Shown in pieces: positions 1 to 10,670 of a stretch of 64,000 bases of DNA. The translations under genes and the position numbers were made by a program. The stretch is taken from the NCBI GenBank assembly GCA_949130495.1, contig OX422213.1, forward strand, positions 536,843,467 to 536,907,466, given 5' to 3'. The DNA comes from Sambucus nigra (taxonomy: Eukaryota > Streptophyta > Magnoliopsida > Dipsacales > Adoxaceae). Position 1 is the stretch's first letter. Every line of letters begins with the position of its first letter. The notes below the pieces were generated by a model. It made no database searches, was not told where the DNA came from, and worked only from the letters and a program-made list of their open reading frames with translations.

Positions 1-1
1 T

Positions 2-1682
2 GGGTTGGTCATAAAAAATTGGCAACATGTGCCTTTATCTGGGAATGAAGTATACAACGGTCCCAGATGCCCCCCATACGGCAATGGGATAGGTTTATTT
101 TTCATTTTATTTTACTTAGGAAATTATGCTTTCATCATGTTTGACAAAATGTATGACTGATATTCCATTATGTATTTATTTGCAGTTGATAGCAAAAGAA
201 AAACTCCAAAAGAGTCAGAAGTGAATATCAAGCATTTGAAACTTATCTGGAATTTGCATAAGACCATTGCTGACGAGCATATTAGATCTGCTTCATATTT
301 ACTACAGTATAAGAGTTACACAACCTCTTATACTGCTCGCCCTGTTGAACCAGCTTCAACACCAGAAAGTTCATCTTCAGATTCTCATATCCCCCTATCT
401 CAGAGAATGGGCAAGAAAAGAGCTCCTCCTGCTCTATTTGGTGAAATTTCTTCTGCTGTTGGAGCCCAGAAAGGCAAAATTGATGTCCCAGAGGGGACTA
501 AAAAAGTAGATGCTGGTTCCTCCAAGGTTGCCGAGAAGCCCCCAGTGGCCCCGAGCAAGAAAAATGCTCCTGCTGATGTGATTACAATCTCTCCGACCAA
601 GACTTCTTCCTTGGTTGATGCTGCTGACCCTCCTTTGAAGAGATTGAGGAAATCATCCTCAGTTAATCTTGCTGGAACTGCATCTTCTCTACCCGCTGGT
701 GGTAGTAGTGTTTCAAACATCATTCTTCCGAGTTCTTCCAAGAGCTCAGTTATACCCGAGGTTCTCGGGGTTGATGAAAAAATTCCTAGGGATACACTGA
801 CATCCCTAGCTGCTCGTCATCTTTCTTCAGTAAATTTCTCACTCCTTTGGTCTTTCTTTCTTTTTCTTAAATTCTTGTATTTGTGTTGACTTTATTGTTT
901 TTCTTATCTTTTAGCTGGTGAACTGCTTCAATACCATCGTGAAGAAAGATCAAGTTATTAAAGCTTCCAGTTCCTCGTCCGATGTTGACGATGCTTTGTT
1001 GGGTTTAGCCCAATCTGTGAAGGGATCTCGCCAACAGTACATCGAGGAGAAAACTGTTTGGGAGAAAAAGTTGGCTATGGCTGAGGCTGATAAGATGAGG
1101 ATGGCTGAGACCTCCAAGAATTTGGAGGAGAAAATTAAGGGTTTGGAGGTTAAACATCAGGAATCTGATGATAAGTTGAAGAAGGCAGAAGAAGAATTAT
1201 TTACTCTGCGAGATATCAAGGTTAAGAAAGAGGAATTGGAGGTGAAGCTTTCCTCGGAGAAGTCGAGGAGAAAAGTTGCAATCAAGAAGCATTTCAGCGT
1301 TGGTTGGGAGAAAGGATGGGAGAGAGGGATAGCTGCAATGACATCCTAAGTCCAATATGGGGAGTTGAAATACTTCCATGATGGCTGGGTGGCTGCTCTG
1401 CAAGAGCTAAAGGTCCAAAACGATTCTGAACTATTCCACCGGCATCTCCCTGGTCCTCCTCCACCAATTGTGGAAGAAGAAGATGAGCCTGCCTCAGATG
1501 AGTCTTCTATGGCTATGGGTGATCAAGTTTCTGCCTCTCAACCCTCTGCCACCGAGGACGTTTCTTCCATGCCTCCTCCTCCCGAGAAGATTCCTACCGA
1601 TCAAGCTGTTGTTACCACCGAGCAACCGAGCTCCTCGTCCCAGCCTCCCGAGAAAGTCTTGGGAGACAAGGAAAAGGTGTGA
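2..1682 (+). pseudogene. Antisense ORF 1 of the Tat element (spliced, coiled-coil, 5' partial, one internal stop)
   Basis: An open frame runs from the window edge to a donor at 93 (2-92). The acceptor at 185 restores phase into 186-829. A second intron 830-914 (GT...TTTTAG) joins in phase to 915-1682. The middle of the predicted protein is Ser/Pro/Lys-rich, with a basic patch RMGKKRAPP. It is followed by a charged heptad-like coiled coil (about 1050-1290), a repeated GW...GW...AL signature (about 1306-1410) and an acidic Pro/Ser-rich tail. One TAA at 1347-1349 interrupts the frame, which is otherwise open to 1682. A plant-like AATAAA follows at 1744-1749. The function is unknown; such antisense ORFs are known in Tat elements (Grande gene 23, Retand relatives). 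The start lies off window. It could instead be a captured host gene, but its place between pol and the 3' LTR argues for an element gene. Confidence 0.7.
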
Positions 1683-1830
1683 AGTTGTTCGGTAGCATTT
1701 CTGTATTTCCTTGTAATCGAACAATGTAACTTTTTGATGATCTAATAAAACATATCTTTGCTCATCTCTGTTGTTGATAACTTGTTTTTGTTGATTGTTG
1801 TCTTTTTCTTGTCATTAGTTTGTTGCTAGA

Positions 1831-3102
1831 ATGGAATTGATCTCTTCTCATGATACCGAGCTGATGCAGCAATGTCATCAATACTATAAGGCTGGTCATA
1901 CAGACCTTAGTACATCGGAAATTGCTGATATCCTTGGTCATGGTGCTTCAGAGCAGGCTATTGAGGCTTATCGGTACTTGAAAGATTTACTCGACCGAGC
2001 TGTGGCCAACAATGTCGCTTATTATGACCTGATCGAAGAACTGCATTGTTCCTTAGAGGATCTCCAAGGTCAGCACAATGAATCAATGGCTTTGTTACAC
2101 AAAGATTATGAAAATAGATACCAACAACTTTCTTCTGAAACAGGCCATAAGAAGATCATCGCTGCATATGATATTAGGGAAAGAACTCTAAAAGGTGAAG
2201 TTGAAGCCTGCAGACAAATTGCCGAGATCCTGGAACAAGAAAATAATAATTTGCAGAAAAAATTGGCCCAATATGAATCTGCTACTTCATCTTCTACTGC
2301 ATTAATACCAGTTACTGATGAAGGCTTCTCGTTCTTAGAGGTCGAAAATGCCAAGCTAAGGCAAGAGCTGGAGGACTTAAGAAGATCTGCTATTTCTGGA
2401 ACTGCTCGGGGACGAGGAAGAGGTTCTCGGGGGCGAGGAAGAGTCCTCAGCCAAAATGTTGAAGAGGCTCGCACTCAGTCTACTCTGGAAACTCAAGCAT
2501 TCCAGTTGAAAGTAAAAGACCGTGCTCTGACTGAAATGTCCAATAAAAATCTGTCTCTGGAAGATCAGCTGGCATCGACGAAATCTGCCTTGCATAACAA
2601 GGATCTCTTTGCCAAAAGCCTTCATGAACAATTGGATAGATTAACCTTCCAATTCCATAAACAGCCAAGGGAATTCTGGATGGCAGGATACAATGAAGCT
2701 CTCGTTCATCTGGATGCTCGCATTGAACATGCTAACAATGAAGGTTACAAGCAAGGATGGTTAAATGCATTGGGTGTGTTAAAGTTGGAGCAAGGGCATT
2801 TTTTATGGGACTATCATGCTCCATCATTATTAGACTTGCCTGTACCACCTTTCAAATTGGATATGGCATGGATCCCAGCTCGTTCCATTCCTCGCAGTCT
2901 AATTTCAAAATACCTTGGTGATTATAACCTTCACTCCCAAGTTGAATTATCTCGTCCTGAGCATCTTTTGGATACACCTTCTGTTATGAACGTCAGAATG
3001 CTCAGAGATGTTAATTTCATCAATTCTCCCCTTTGCCTAGAAGACCCTCCTGCCGGCGAGGAACCTGTTTCTAAAGCACAGGGCAAAAAACCAATAGAAT
3101 AG
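1831..3102 (+). CDS. Antisense ORF 2 of the Tat element, 423-residue coiled-coil protein
   Basis: A single uninterrupted ORF whose start is the first ATG after a T-rich tract. The first ~60 residues are mixed and contain SEIADILGHG. Residues ~60-150 and ~165-190 are strongly helical with Glu/Lys/Gln heptads, read as coiled coil. An Arg/Gly-rich patch (RGRGRGSRGRGR, about 2404-2440) follows, then another helical stretch. The C-terminal part has GYNEAL and GYKQGWLNALGVLK, resembling the GW/AL/L signature near the end of antisense ORF 1. The RGG-like patch is compatible with RNA binding (inference). I recognise no named domain. It lies 148 bp after antisense ORF 1 in the same orientation and behind that ORF's polyadenylation-like signal, so it is probably a separate transcription unit. 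It has no stops, unlike ORF 1. Function unknown. Confidence 0.65.
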   Translation: MELISSHDTELMQQCHQYYKAGHTDLSTSEIADILGHGASEQAIEAYRYLKDLLDRAVANNVAYYDLIEELHCSLEDLQGQHNESMALLHKDYENRYQQLSSETGHKKIIAAYDIRERTLKGEVEACRQIAEILEQENNNLQKKLAQYESATSSSTALIPVTDEGFSFLEVENAKLRQELEDLRRSAISGTARGRGRGSRGRGRVLSQNVEEARTQSTLETQAFQLKVKDRALTEMSNKNLSLEDQLASTKSALHNKDLFAKSLHEQLDRLTFQFHKQPREFWMAGYNEALVHLDARIEHANNEGYKQGWLNALGVLKLEQGHFLWDYHAPSLLDLPVPPFKLDMAWIPARSIPRSLISKYLGDYNLHSQVELSRPEHLLDTPSVMNVRMLRDVNFINSPLCLEDPPAGEEPVSKAQGKKPIE

Positions 3103-3742
3103 TAATATCCATGTAACAATTTAGTACATTCTTGTAACTTGTAATTTATTCTAGATTTAATGAAAAGATTTTCATTTTCTGTTTGCCAATTTTGTTAGTC
3201 TTTTTATCAAACACCTTTATATTTGTACATATGTATCTATGTATCTGTTAAAAAGATAACAATATTATCGTTCAATAAGCAACTTAATAAAAAGTTACAA
3301 GTATTAGTAATGTTTCTCGATCACTTAATAAAGTAATGAGTAAAAATGTTCAAATTGTTTCCAACCAACCAAGGTGGGTGAATAATGTTTGTCGACCAAT
3401 TACAGCTGATGGGTTTTTTATCCCCGACCAGCTATACTTGGTTTAATTATAAAATTGCGTCCGACCAACTAAGATCAATAATTTGTCTTCGCCGACCAAC
3501 TACAGTTATTGGGTTTTTATCCCCGACCAACTATACTTGGTGTATTTTTTGAACATTTTGTTCTTCAAAGAACTCATTGTAATAATATTACCTCCTGACC
3601 AACATAAGTTGTAATATGAGAGTATATTTTTATCTTACCAACCGTAGTTGATCATGCTGGTGTACAGTTTCTGGCTCTTTAAAGCTTTTGGCTCCTTAGA
3701 GCATTTTTTGGCTCCTTAGAGCATGTCCTCCTAACCAAAGGA
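3103..3742. repeat. Spacer with 100-bp-period repeat and degenerate units
   Basis: Non-coding spacer between antisense ORF 2 and the tandem array. Two ~50-bp copies (3393-3442 and 3493-3541) both start CGACCAA, contain GGGTTTTT and end CTATACTTGGT; their period is 100 bp. Further loose copies of CCAACC/CCGACCAA motifs continue to about 3660. Between 3670 and 3742 are partial units (TTGGCTCCTTAGAGCA twice) leading into the array that follows. Confidence 0.7.
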
Positions 3743-4040
3743 GGTTGGCTACTTATAGCACTTTTGCTCCGTAGAGTTGTCCTCCTAACCAAAGGAGGTT
3801 GGCTACTTATAGCACTTTTGCTCCGTAGAGCTGTGGTTGGCTACTTATAGCACTTTTGCTCCGTAGAGCTGTGGTTGGCTACTTATAGCACTTTTGCTCC
3901 GTAGAGCTGAGGTTGGCTACTTATAGCACTTTTGCTCCGTAGAGCTGAGGTTGGCTACTTATAGCACTTTTGCTCCGTAGAGCTGTCCTCCTAACCAAAG
4001 GAGGTTGGCTCCTTAGAGCACTTTTGTTGTGTAGTGTATT
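3743..4040. repeat. Tandem repeat of 54-bp and 38-bp units in the Tat element
   Basis: Units begin GGTTGGCTACTTATAGCA at 3743, 3797, 3835, 3873, 3911 and 3949, with a diverged seventh at 4003. Spacings are 54, 38, 38, 38, 38 and 54. The long units differ by carrying an extra 16-bp module, CCTCCTAACCAAAGGA, which with the next two bases makes a perfect 6-bp stem (CCTCCT/AGGAGG) around the loop AACCAA. The 38-bp units are nearly identical, so the array expanded recently. Amplified tandem repeats at this site are known from the Retand family. Confidence 0.92.
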
Positions 4041-4133
4041 ACACTAGTATTCCCCGAAAAAATTTTAACCAGAAAGAAAATGGCGAAACATCCTCGTTTT
4101 ATTCATAATGAAAGAAATGCTTTACATTTGACA

Positions 4134-7100
4134 TCATTGATAATACTTGCGCAGGTGTTCAGCATTCCATGCGTTCTTAAATTCCTCTCCTTCTAGAGTT
4201 GCTATTCTGTAAGTTCCTGGTCGAACAACCTCTGTAACTCGGTAAGGTCCATGCCAGTTTGCTTCCAGTTTATTCTGCTTCTGAATGACCTTCTTTAGCA
4301 CATAATCCCCCTCTTTTATATCACATTTCTTTACCCTTTTGTTGTAAAACAGAGCTGTTCGTTGTTGATAAGCAGCATTCCTAATGGCTGCCTCTTCTCT
4401 GACTTCCTCGAGCATATCCAAATCCATCCTTCTCATCAGATCACTGATTGGAGAATTGAAATTTAACACCCTGTGTGTTGGTAGGCCCAACTCGGCAGGT
4501 ATCACAACCTCACTTCCAAATGCTAGCATATATGGTGATTCTCCTGTTGCTGCTCGGGGAGTTGTTCGGTAAGCCCACAAAACTGACTGTAGCTCATTTA
4601 TCCAATTTTCTTTAGCCTCACTTAACCTCTTCTTCAACCCATTTAGTAATGTTCTGTTCGTCACCTCAGTCTGTCCATTGCTTTGGGGATGGCCTGGTGC
4701 TGAATGAAACTTCAAGACGTTCGACTGATGACAATAGGCAGCAAATTCTTCATTATCAAATTGCGTTCCATGGTCTGTGATGAAAGCGTGGGGGAGACCA
4801 TATCGACAAATGATATTCTTCCATATGAACTGATACACCTTCTCGTACGTCATATCAATTAGTGGTTCAGCTTCCACCCACTTAGTAAAATAGTCTACTG
4901 CCACGACGAGATACTTGAACCTTCCTCGGGTCGTCGGTAGTGGTCCAACCAGATCAATTCCCCACATGGCAAATGGCCAAGGTGACGTTATGGGTGTCAA
5001 CAATGCCTGTGGAGTTCTTCGGATGGAGGAAGAACGTTGGCATTTGTCACACTTCTTAGCATAGGCTATACAATCAGCCCTCATCGTCGGCCAATAGTAT
5101 CCCTGTGTCATTACCCTTTGCAAAAGTGTCCGACCTTCTACATGAGCTCCACAAGACCCTTCATGAATTTCTTCAATCAATTCTTTGACTTCTGATGGAT
5201 GCACACATCTCTGCAAACCCGCCATAATTCCTCGTCTGTACAAAACACCATTAGTTAACACATACCGAGCAACTTTATATTTCAATTTCTTGGCAGCTAG
5301 TTTGTCCTCCGGCAATTCTCCTTCTTCAATGTATGCTCTGATAGGATCCATCCAAGATGGTCCTAAATCAAGGGTAATAATCTTCAATGTCAGATCTTCT
5401 TCTATGCTCCGACTTTCTAATACTTCAATTGGTATTGTTCTTCGCAGCTCGGTGCGCGTAGCTGAAGCTAGTCGGGCCAATGCGTCTGCTCTAGCATTCT
5501 CCATTCTCGGTATCCTTACCAATTGAATAGCATCAAATTCTGTTAATAACTCCATCACTTTTGCATGGTACTTCACCATTAACTCTCCCTTCACTGCATA
5601 TATTCCCATCATTTGGTTCACAATTAATTGAGAATCACTGAAAACAATTACTTGTCGTGCCTCCATAACTTTCGCCAAATGAAAACCTGCTATCATAGCC
5701 TCATATTCAGCCTCATTGTTGGAAGCTTTGAATTGGAATCTCAAGGCATACTCCATGTCAATATCGTCTGGAGAGTTTAAAACAATCCCTGCTCCACAAC
5801 CAGCCGTGCAAGATGATCCATCTACATATAATCTCCATGTATGTAACTCGTCTTCAAATTTCTTATCTGTTAGAGTTCCTCGGTGAAATATCATATGCTT
5901 TCTTTCATCATCCCCGGGTATCCTTCGTTCCTCGTTGGTCATTTGTTCGCGCCCTTCATCCAACCGGAGTTGGTCGGGGTTTGAATATGATGATTTTTCT
6001 ACATCCACAAGTCCTTTTACCAACCTTGGTTGGTCTGGATCTGTGTCTGTTGATCCTGTATCGTCCACAGGTAAGTCAGCAAGCACCTTTTGCTCCTCGG
6101 GGGTATCAGGGTATGTGAACTCTGCTATAAAATCTGCCACGGCTTGCCCCTTCAACGATGATTTGGGTTCATACACAATATCATATTCACCGAGCTCTAT
6201 TGCCCAGTACATCAATCTTTCTGATTTTTCTGGCTTGTGAAGGGCTTGTCTTAACGGCATGTCGGTATACACAATGATGGTATGGGCCTAGAAGTATGGC
6301 CTCATTCTTCTACTTGCTTCAATTAATGCCAGTGCCAATTTTTCCAGCTTTGGGTATCTGATTTCCGCACCTCGGAAGGCCTTGCTTGTGTAATAAATTG
6401 GCTTCTGGACTCCATTCTCCAATCTGATCAATGCCGAGCTAACTGCATTTTCTGATACTGCCAAATACAAGTACAGCGTCTCTCCAGTTATTGGCCTAGA
6501 CAACAATGGTGGGGCTCCCAAATACTTCTTCAAATCTTGAAAGGCTTTCTCACATTCATCAGTCCACTCAAAGCTTTTTCGCAGTGTTTTGAAGAATGGG
6601 AGGCATTTATCAGTTGCTCGGGATACAAATCTGTTGAGTGCTGCAACCCGTCCGGTAAGACTCTGCACTTCTTTCTTCGTCGTCGGAGATCGCAGCCCTA
6701 AAAGAGCCTTGATCTTTTCTGGATTTGCCTCAATACCTCGCTGGTTGACGATGTATCCGAGGAACATTCCTTCTCGTACTCCAAAGGTACACTTCGTCGG
6801 GTTGAGCTTCATCTGGTATTTATCCAGTTGATCAAAAGTTTGACTCAAGTCAACCAAATGATCTGCAACTTTCTTGCTTTTGGTGAGCATGTCGTCGACA
6901 TAGACCTCCATATTGCGGCTGATTTGTTCGGTAAAAACCTTGTTCATCAGCCGCTGATATGTTGCACCTGCATTTTTTAAACCAAAAGGCATAACATTAT
7001 AACAATAAGTTCCCCTTGGGGTAATAAAAGAAGTACTTTCCCTGTCTTCAGGCTTCATTTTGATCTGATTGTAGCCAGAATATGCGTCCATAAAGCTGAG

Positions 7101-10028
7101 TAGCTCATGTCCCGAGGTAGCATCCACTAGTTGATCAATTCTGGGCAATGGAAAATGATCTTTTGGACATGCCTTGTTGAGATCAGTAAAATCAACACAC
7201 ATTCTCCATTTGTTGTTCTTCTTCTTTACCATCACCACATTTGCCAACCAATCTGGATATTTCACATCTTCAATGAAGTGGGCTTTCTGGAGTTTCTCGA
7301 CTTCCTCTTGTATGGCCTGGTTCTTCTCGGGACTAAACACTCTTCTTCTTTGCTTCACAGGCTTGATCTCCTTATTCACGTTGAGCTCATGACATAAAAA
7401 GTTTGGATCTATACCTGGCATGTCTTCATGACTCCAAGCAAAAGTATTCTTCCTATTTCTCAAGAAAGTTATCAAATCTTGTTTTATTGAAATATCCAAC
7501 GACGATCCTATCTGAGTTACTCGTTCAGGATGCTCGTCGTCCAGGATAACAATTTCTGTAGATTCCACAACCTGCCCTTTTACGAGTTGAGATTCATCCC
7601 TAGGGTCAAGAGTTTCAATTTTTGTGCTCTCCTCCACTTGATAAGTAGTAGTCTTTTTCCTTGATTCTTCAAGTTCTTCTTGCTCGGCAGACGAATAATA
7701 GCATTCCCGAGCTACTTTTTGATCACCTTTTATAATTCCTACTCCAAAATTCGTTGGAAATTTCAAACATTGATGTACTGTAGATGGAACTGCTTCGAAC
7801 TTCTTCAATCCAACTCTTCCCATGATGATGTTGTAGGCGGACTGCACATTCTTAGCCATCACAAAGAAGCGTATTCTTTCTGTTCGACAAGCAGGCCAAG
7901 TTCCAATGAGTATATCCAACTTGATCGTCCCAAGTGGAAAAACTTTCTCGCCAGCAAAACCCAGAAGGGGTCTGTGATAAGGTTCCAATTGAGATAATTT
8001 TAAATTCAAGCTATCAAAGCATGAATAGTACATGATGTCTGCCGAACTACCATTGTCTACTAACACCCTTGAAATGATCACATCCTTCATCCTCATTTTG
8101 ATCACCAAAGGATCATCATGAGGGTAAAGAACACCTGCTAGGTCGTTTTTTGAAAAACCAATCACTAGCTTCTCTTTGTTTACCTTCCTCGGACGATCAT
8201 CCTCGGCCAGGTTTATTCGCTGAATGTATGAACAAGCTTGAGCCTCTCCGAGGTAAGCTTTTCTTTCTGCAGTAAGGTCTCCTCCTCCTGCATCTCCTCC
8301 TGTAATAACATTACAATCAAGTGATCCAAAACGTATGGAAAATACCTCTCGTTCAGGTTTCCTTGGTTTCTTGGGAAGATCGGGGTCATCATCTGGATCC
8401 TCTTCATGGTCCCTCTTCTTTTTATCCTCTGCACGACGAGGAGATCTAGATCTTTCTCTAGTTCTATCATCATTTTTCCTTTCACCTCTGCGATCTACAT
8501 ACTTTGATAATTTTCCTCTTCGGATGAGTGTTTCAATCTCGTTCTGAAGGGCTATACAATTTTTGGTCATATGGCCATGATCTTTGTGAAACTCGCAATA
8601 TTTGTCTTTATTCCTCAGGTCGGGATTTGTCTTCAGTTTCTCTGGCCACTTGATTTCCTCGTTATTCCTGATTTCTTCCAAAACATGATTAATACCCATT
8701 TTCAATGGAGTATAATTATCATACTTCTTTAGGACTTCCAACTTCATCCTGTTATTCCTGGAATGTTTGTCACCACCATTACCTTTCTGATCTTTCTTCT
8801 TAGAGTTGTCGACCTCCACTTTAACTTCTTTGTCCATATTCTTCTTCGCAGCCATAGCCTCCTCGGCATTCATGATTTTGGCCGCCTTTGCCATCAACTC
8901 TGACATATTTTTAGGTGGATCTTTAGCCAAAGTGTAGTACAGCTTGTTAGGCAGCAAACCACTCATCAGAGCAGTGATTGCTGTCTTTTCTTCATAATCT
9001 ATGACTTCCAACTTCTCGTTATTGAAACGAGTTATGTAATCCCTAGTACTTTCACCTGATTTTTGTCTAACACTTAGCAAGTGTGCTACTCGCTTTACCG
9101 GCTTTGCTCCAAAACAAAAATTGCCAATAAACAATTCGGCTAACTGAACAAAGGTTGAAATCTTAACCCGAGGAAGATTATTGTACCATATCTGTGCAGA
9201 TCCGGTAAGAGTTCCTGAGAATGCTCTACACCTCATCTCGTCAGGGACAGCGTAGATATCTGCAGCAGCCTGGTATTGTTCTATATGAAGTACGGGATCT
9301 GTCTTTCCATCGTACTTGGGGGTCACTACGGGTGCTTTGAATTTTGACGGTGTAGGGAAATCCACAATGGCTTGCACAAAAGGTGTTCCTTGAACAAAAG
9401 TTCTCTGTAAGGGGTTCCTTGCCTTAGCCATTTCTCCCAATCTATCTTCCAACCGTTGAATGGAACCTTTCCATGCTTCATTCCCTTCCTCGGGCCGCTT
9501 AGTCCGAGCAACTGACTGCTCTGACGTAGCTTCCTGAGATTTATCTCGACGAGTAGTTGGTCGCGATTGTGCAGATCCTTCTCTCAAACCTGGTGGTGGT
9601 CGAAAACTTCTTGATGGAGCCCTAGGTGGACTCATGTTCCTCCTTGGTCCTAATCGACTGAAAGGAGACACCCTGCTTAATCTTTCCAAAGCGCTAGTTC
9701 TCTCCGGAAAAAGAGTGATACATTGATCTGTATCCGTAGCCCGTATCGATGAAGTTCGCCCAGGTTGATAAGAAGAATCATTAGACTCCTCATTGCGATA
9801 TGACCCGGTACGTCTAGATTGCGATTGCCTATGATCACTCCTTTGCCCTGAATAGGTAGGTGCACCGCCCTGAAGAGTTTGAATGAGTTGCCTCATAGAT
9901 TCTTGCATGGCGGTTTGTCCTTGAGCCAGATTCGTCATAATTCCAGCCAGATCTGGGGATGCAGATGGATTTGGAAGATTTCCAGTATTTCCAACATTTC
10001 GATTACTGGATTCTGGATTATCTGCCAT
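4134..10028 (-). pseudogene. Tat-type gag-pol polyprotein with one nonsense codon
   Basis: One frame of 1965 codons runs from the ATG at 10028 to the TAA at 4134, interrupted only by a TAG at 6288-6290 at the end of the RNase H region. Visible order: gag with retrotransposon-gag core; variant zinc knuckle C-x2-H-x4-H-x4-C (residues 478-491); aspartic protease with DNGSS (D658); reverse transcriptase with YVDD (1043-1046); RNase H; then a second, archaeal-type RNase H starting at YVDGSS (D1403) with further acidic residues in NNEAEYEAM, FSDSQ and RADALAR; integrase with an HHCC finger (CDKCQR) and catalytic D1692, D1752, E1788. The last two are 35 residues apart, as in the D,D35E family. The second RNase H is a Tat-clade hallmark. 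The stop sits where a Gln codon would need a single C-to-T change. All other motifs look intact, so the copy is recently dead, or rescued only by readthrough or complementation. Confidence 0.93.
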
Positions 10029-10070
10029 TGGTGATAAATGATTTTTATGAAAAACGATAATAACAGTCGT

Positions 10071-10088
10071 TTCCCACAGACGGCGCCA
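10071..10088 (-). other. Primer-binding site of the Tat element
   Basis: On the minus strand, TGGCGCCGTCTGTGGGAA lies 3 nt inside the 5' LTR. The first nine bases match the complement of a plant tRNA-Asp 3' end (from memory of the Athila-type PBS). The rest diverges, so the tRNA assignment is tentative. Confidence 0.75.
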
Positions 10089-10282
10089 ATCTGTTGATGT
10101 AAAAAACTAGATCGCTCTAATTTTTCAATAACAGATAAATAAATAAGACAAAGATTTTTAAAGTGGTTCGGCTAGGAATAAAGCCTACGTCCACTGTTAT
10201 GTTATTGCTGAGTGTTTGTGGAATTCTTGATTACAAGTTCTCTCGAGAAATTCTGGTCCCCTTGAATGAGGATGATACAAGG

Positions 10283-10290
10283 TATTTATA
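10283..10290 (-). promoter_or_regulatory. Probable TATA box of the Tat 5' LTR
   Basis: TATAAATA on the minus strand, with GC-richer flanks, about 190 bp upstream of the gag-proximal LTR end. Its position fits the U3/R boundary of a ~580-bp LTR. Transcription would start at about 10250 and run towards gag. Confidence 0.6.
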
Positions 10291-10474
10291 GCCTTGAGGC
10301 TGTACATGAAAGGTTCGATACATTAAATGACATACATATGAAAGGGTAATACATTTAATGCAGAATGCGTGCCAAGAATATAAGCATTCAAGGAATATCT
10401 GAACTGTTGATTATCTGGCAATTAATGATACGACCGAGATGCAACTCGGACCGCCATAGCTGTTCGCTGATCAG

Positions 10475-10546
10475 GAGTTCCTTGGAACATTAGAGTACCT
10501 CGGTGCTATAGAGTTCCTCGGTGTGATAGAGTTCCTCGGCGTATTC
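10475..10546. repeat. Four-copy 18-bp minisatellite in U3
   Basis: Four head-to-tail 18-bp units start at 10475, 10493, 10511 and 10529, each beginning GAGT(T/A)CC and carrying CTCGGTG or a close variant. They lie upstream of the TATA box in the transcription direction, where short repeats in LTR retrotransposons often act as enhancer or repressor sites (family knowledge; action here is inference). Confidence 0.8.
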
Positions 10547-10615
10547 TCGTTGCTCGGAAAGAAGCATGGTTGGTCGGGAAATGATCTTCCTCGATGCTAT
10601 TGTGCCACGTAGATT

Positions 10616-10625
10616 GACACGTGTC
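10616..10625. promoter_or_regulatory. G-box palindrome in U3
   Basis: GACACGTGTC is a perfect 10-bp palindrome with a CACGTG core (10618-10623), about 45 bp from the outer LTR end. CACGTG is the site of plant bZIP and bHLH factors. Its location upstream of the TATA box makes a regulatory role plausible but unproven. Confidence 0.45.
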
Positions 10626-10670
10626 TTCGTCTTATTCGTCCACATCAGCATATTAATTTTGGTATCAACA

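Larger units (their letters stand above)
1..10670 (-). mobile_element. Tat/Retand-type Ty3-gypsy LTR retrotransposon, 3' LTR off window
   Basis: Read on the minus strand the order is 5' LTR (10092-10670), primer-binding site, gag-protease-RT-RNase H-second RNase H-integrase (10028-4134), tandem repeats (4040-3393) and two ORFs on the opposite strand (3102-1831 and 1682-2). The dual RNase H, the antisense ORFs and the tandem repeats between pol and the 3' LTR are known traits of the Tat clade (Grande, Retand, Ogre relatives). No copy of the 10092-10670 LTR occurs between 1 and 4134, so the 3' LTR must lie left of the window or be lost. The 5 bp outside the 5' LTR are GTCCC (10671-10675) and would be the target duplication; the partner is not visible. 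Confidence 0.9.
10092..10670 (-). repeat. 5' LTR of the Tat element (579 bp)
   Basis: The LTR is bounded by the inverted ends TGTTGAT (10092-10098) and ATCAACA (10664-10670), with the PBS immediately inside. It holds a TATA box, an 18-bp minisatellite and a G-box palindrome, listed separately. Only one copy is in the window, so its age cannot be estimated. Confidence 0.88.

Noticed and set aside
400..741. Minus-strand ORF opposite antisense ORF 1
   Set aside because: Shadow of the Ser/Pro-rich plus-strand exon; no domain and no continuity with gag-pol.
3743..4040. CRISPR-like alternation of repeats and spacers
   Set aside because: There are no unique spacers; units are head-to-tail tandem copies, and the host is a plant nuclear genome.
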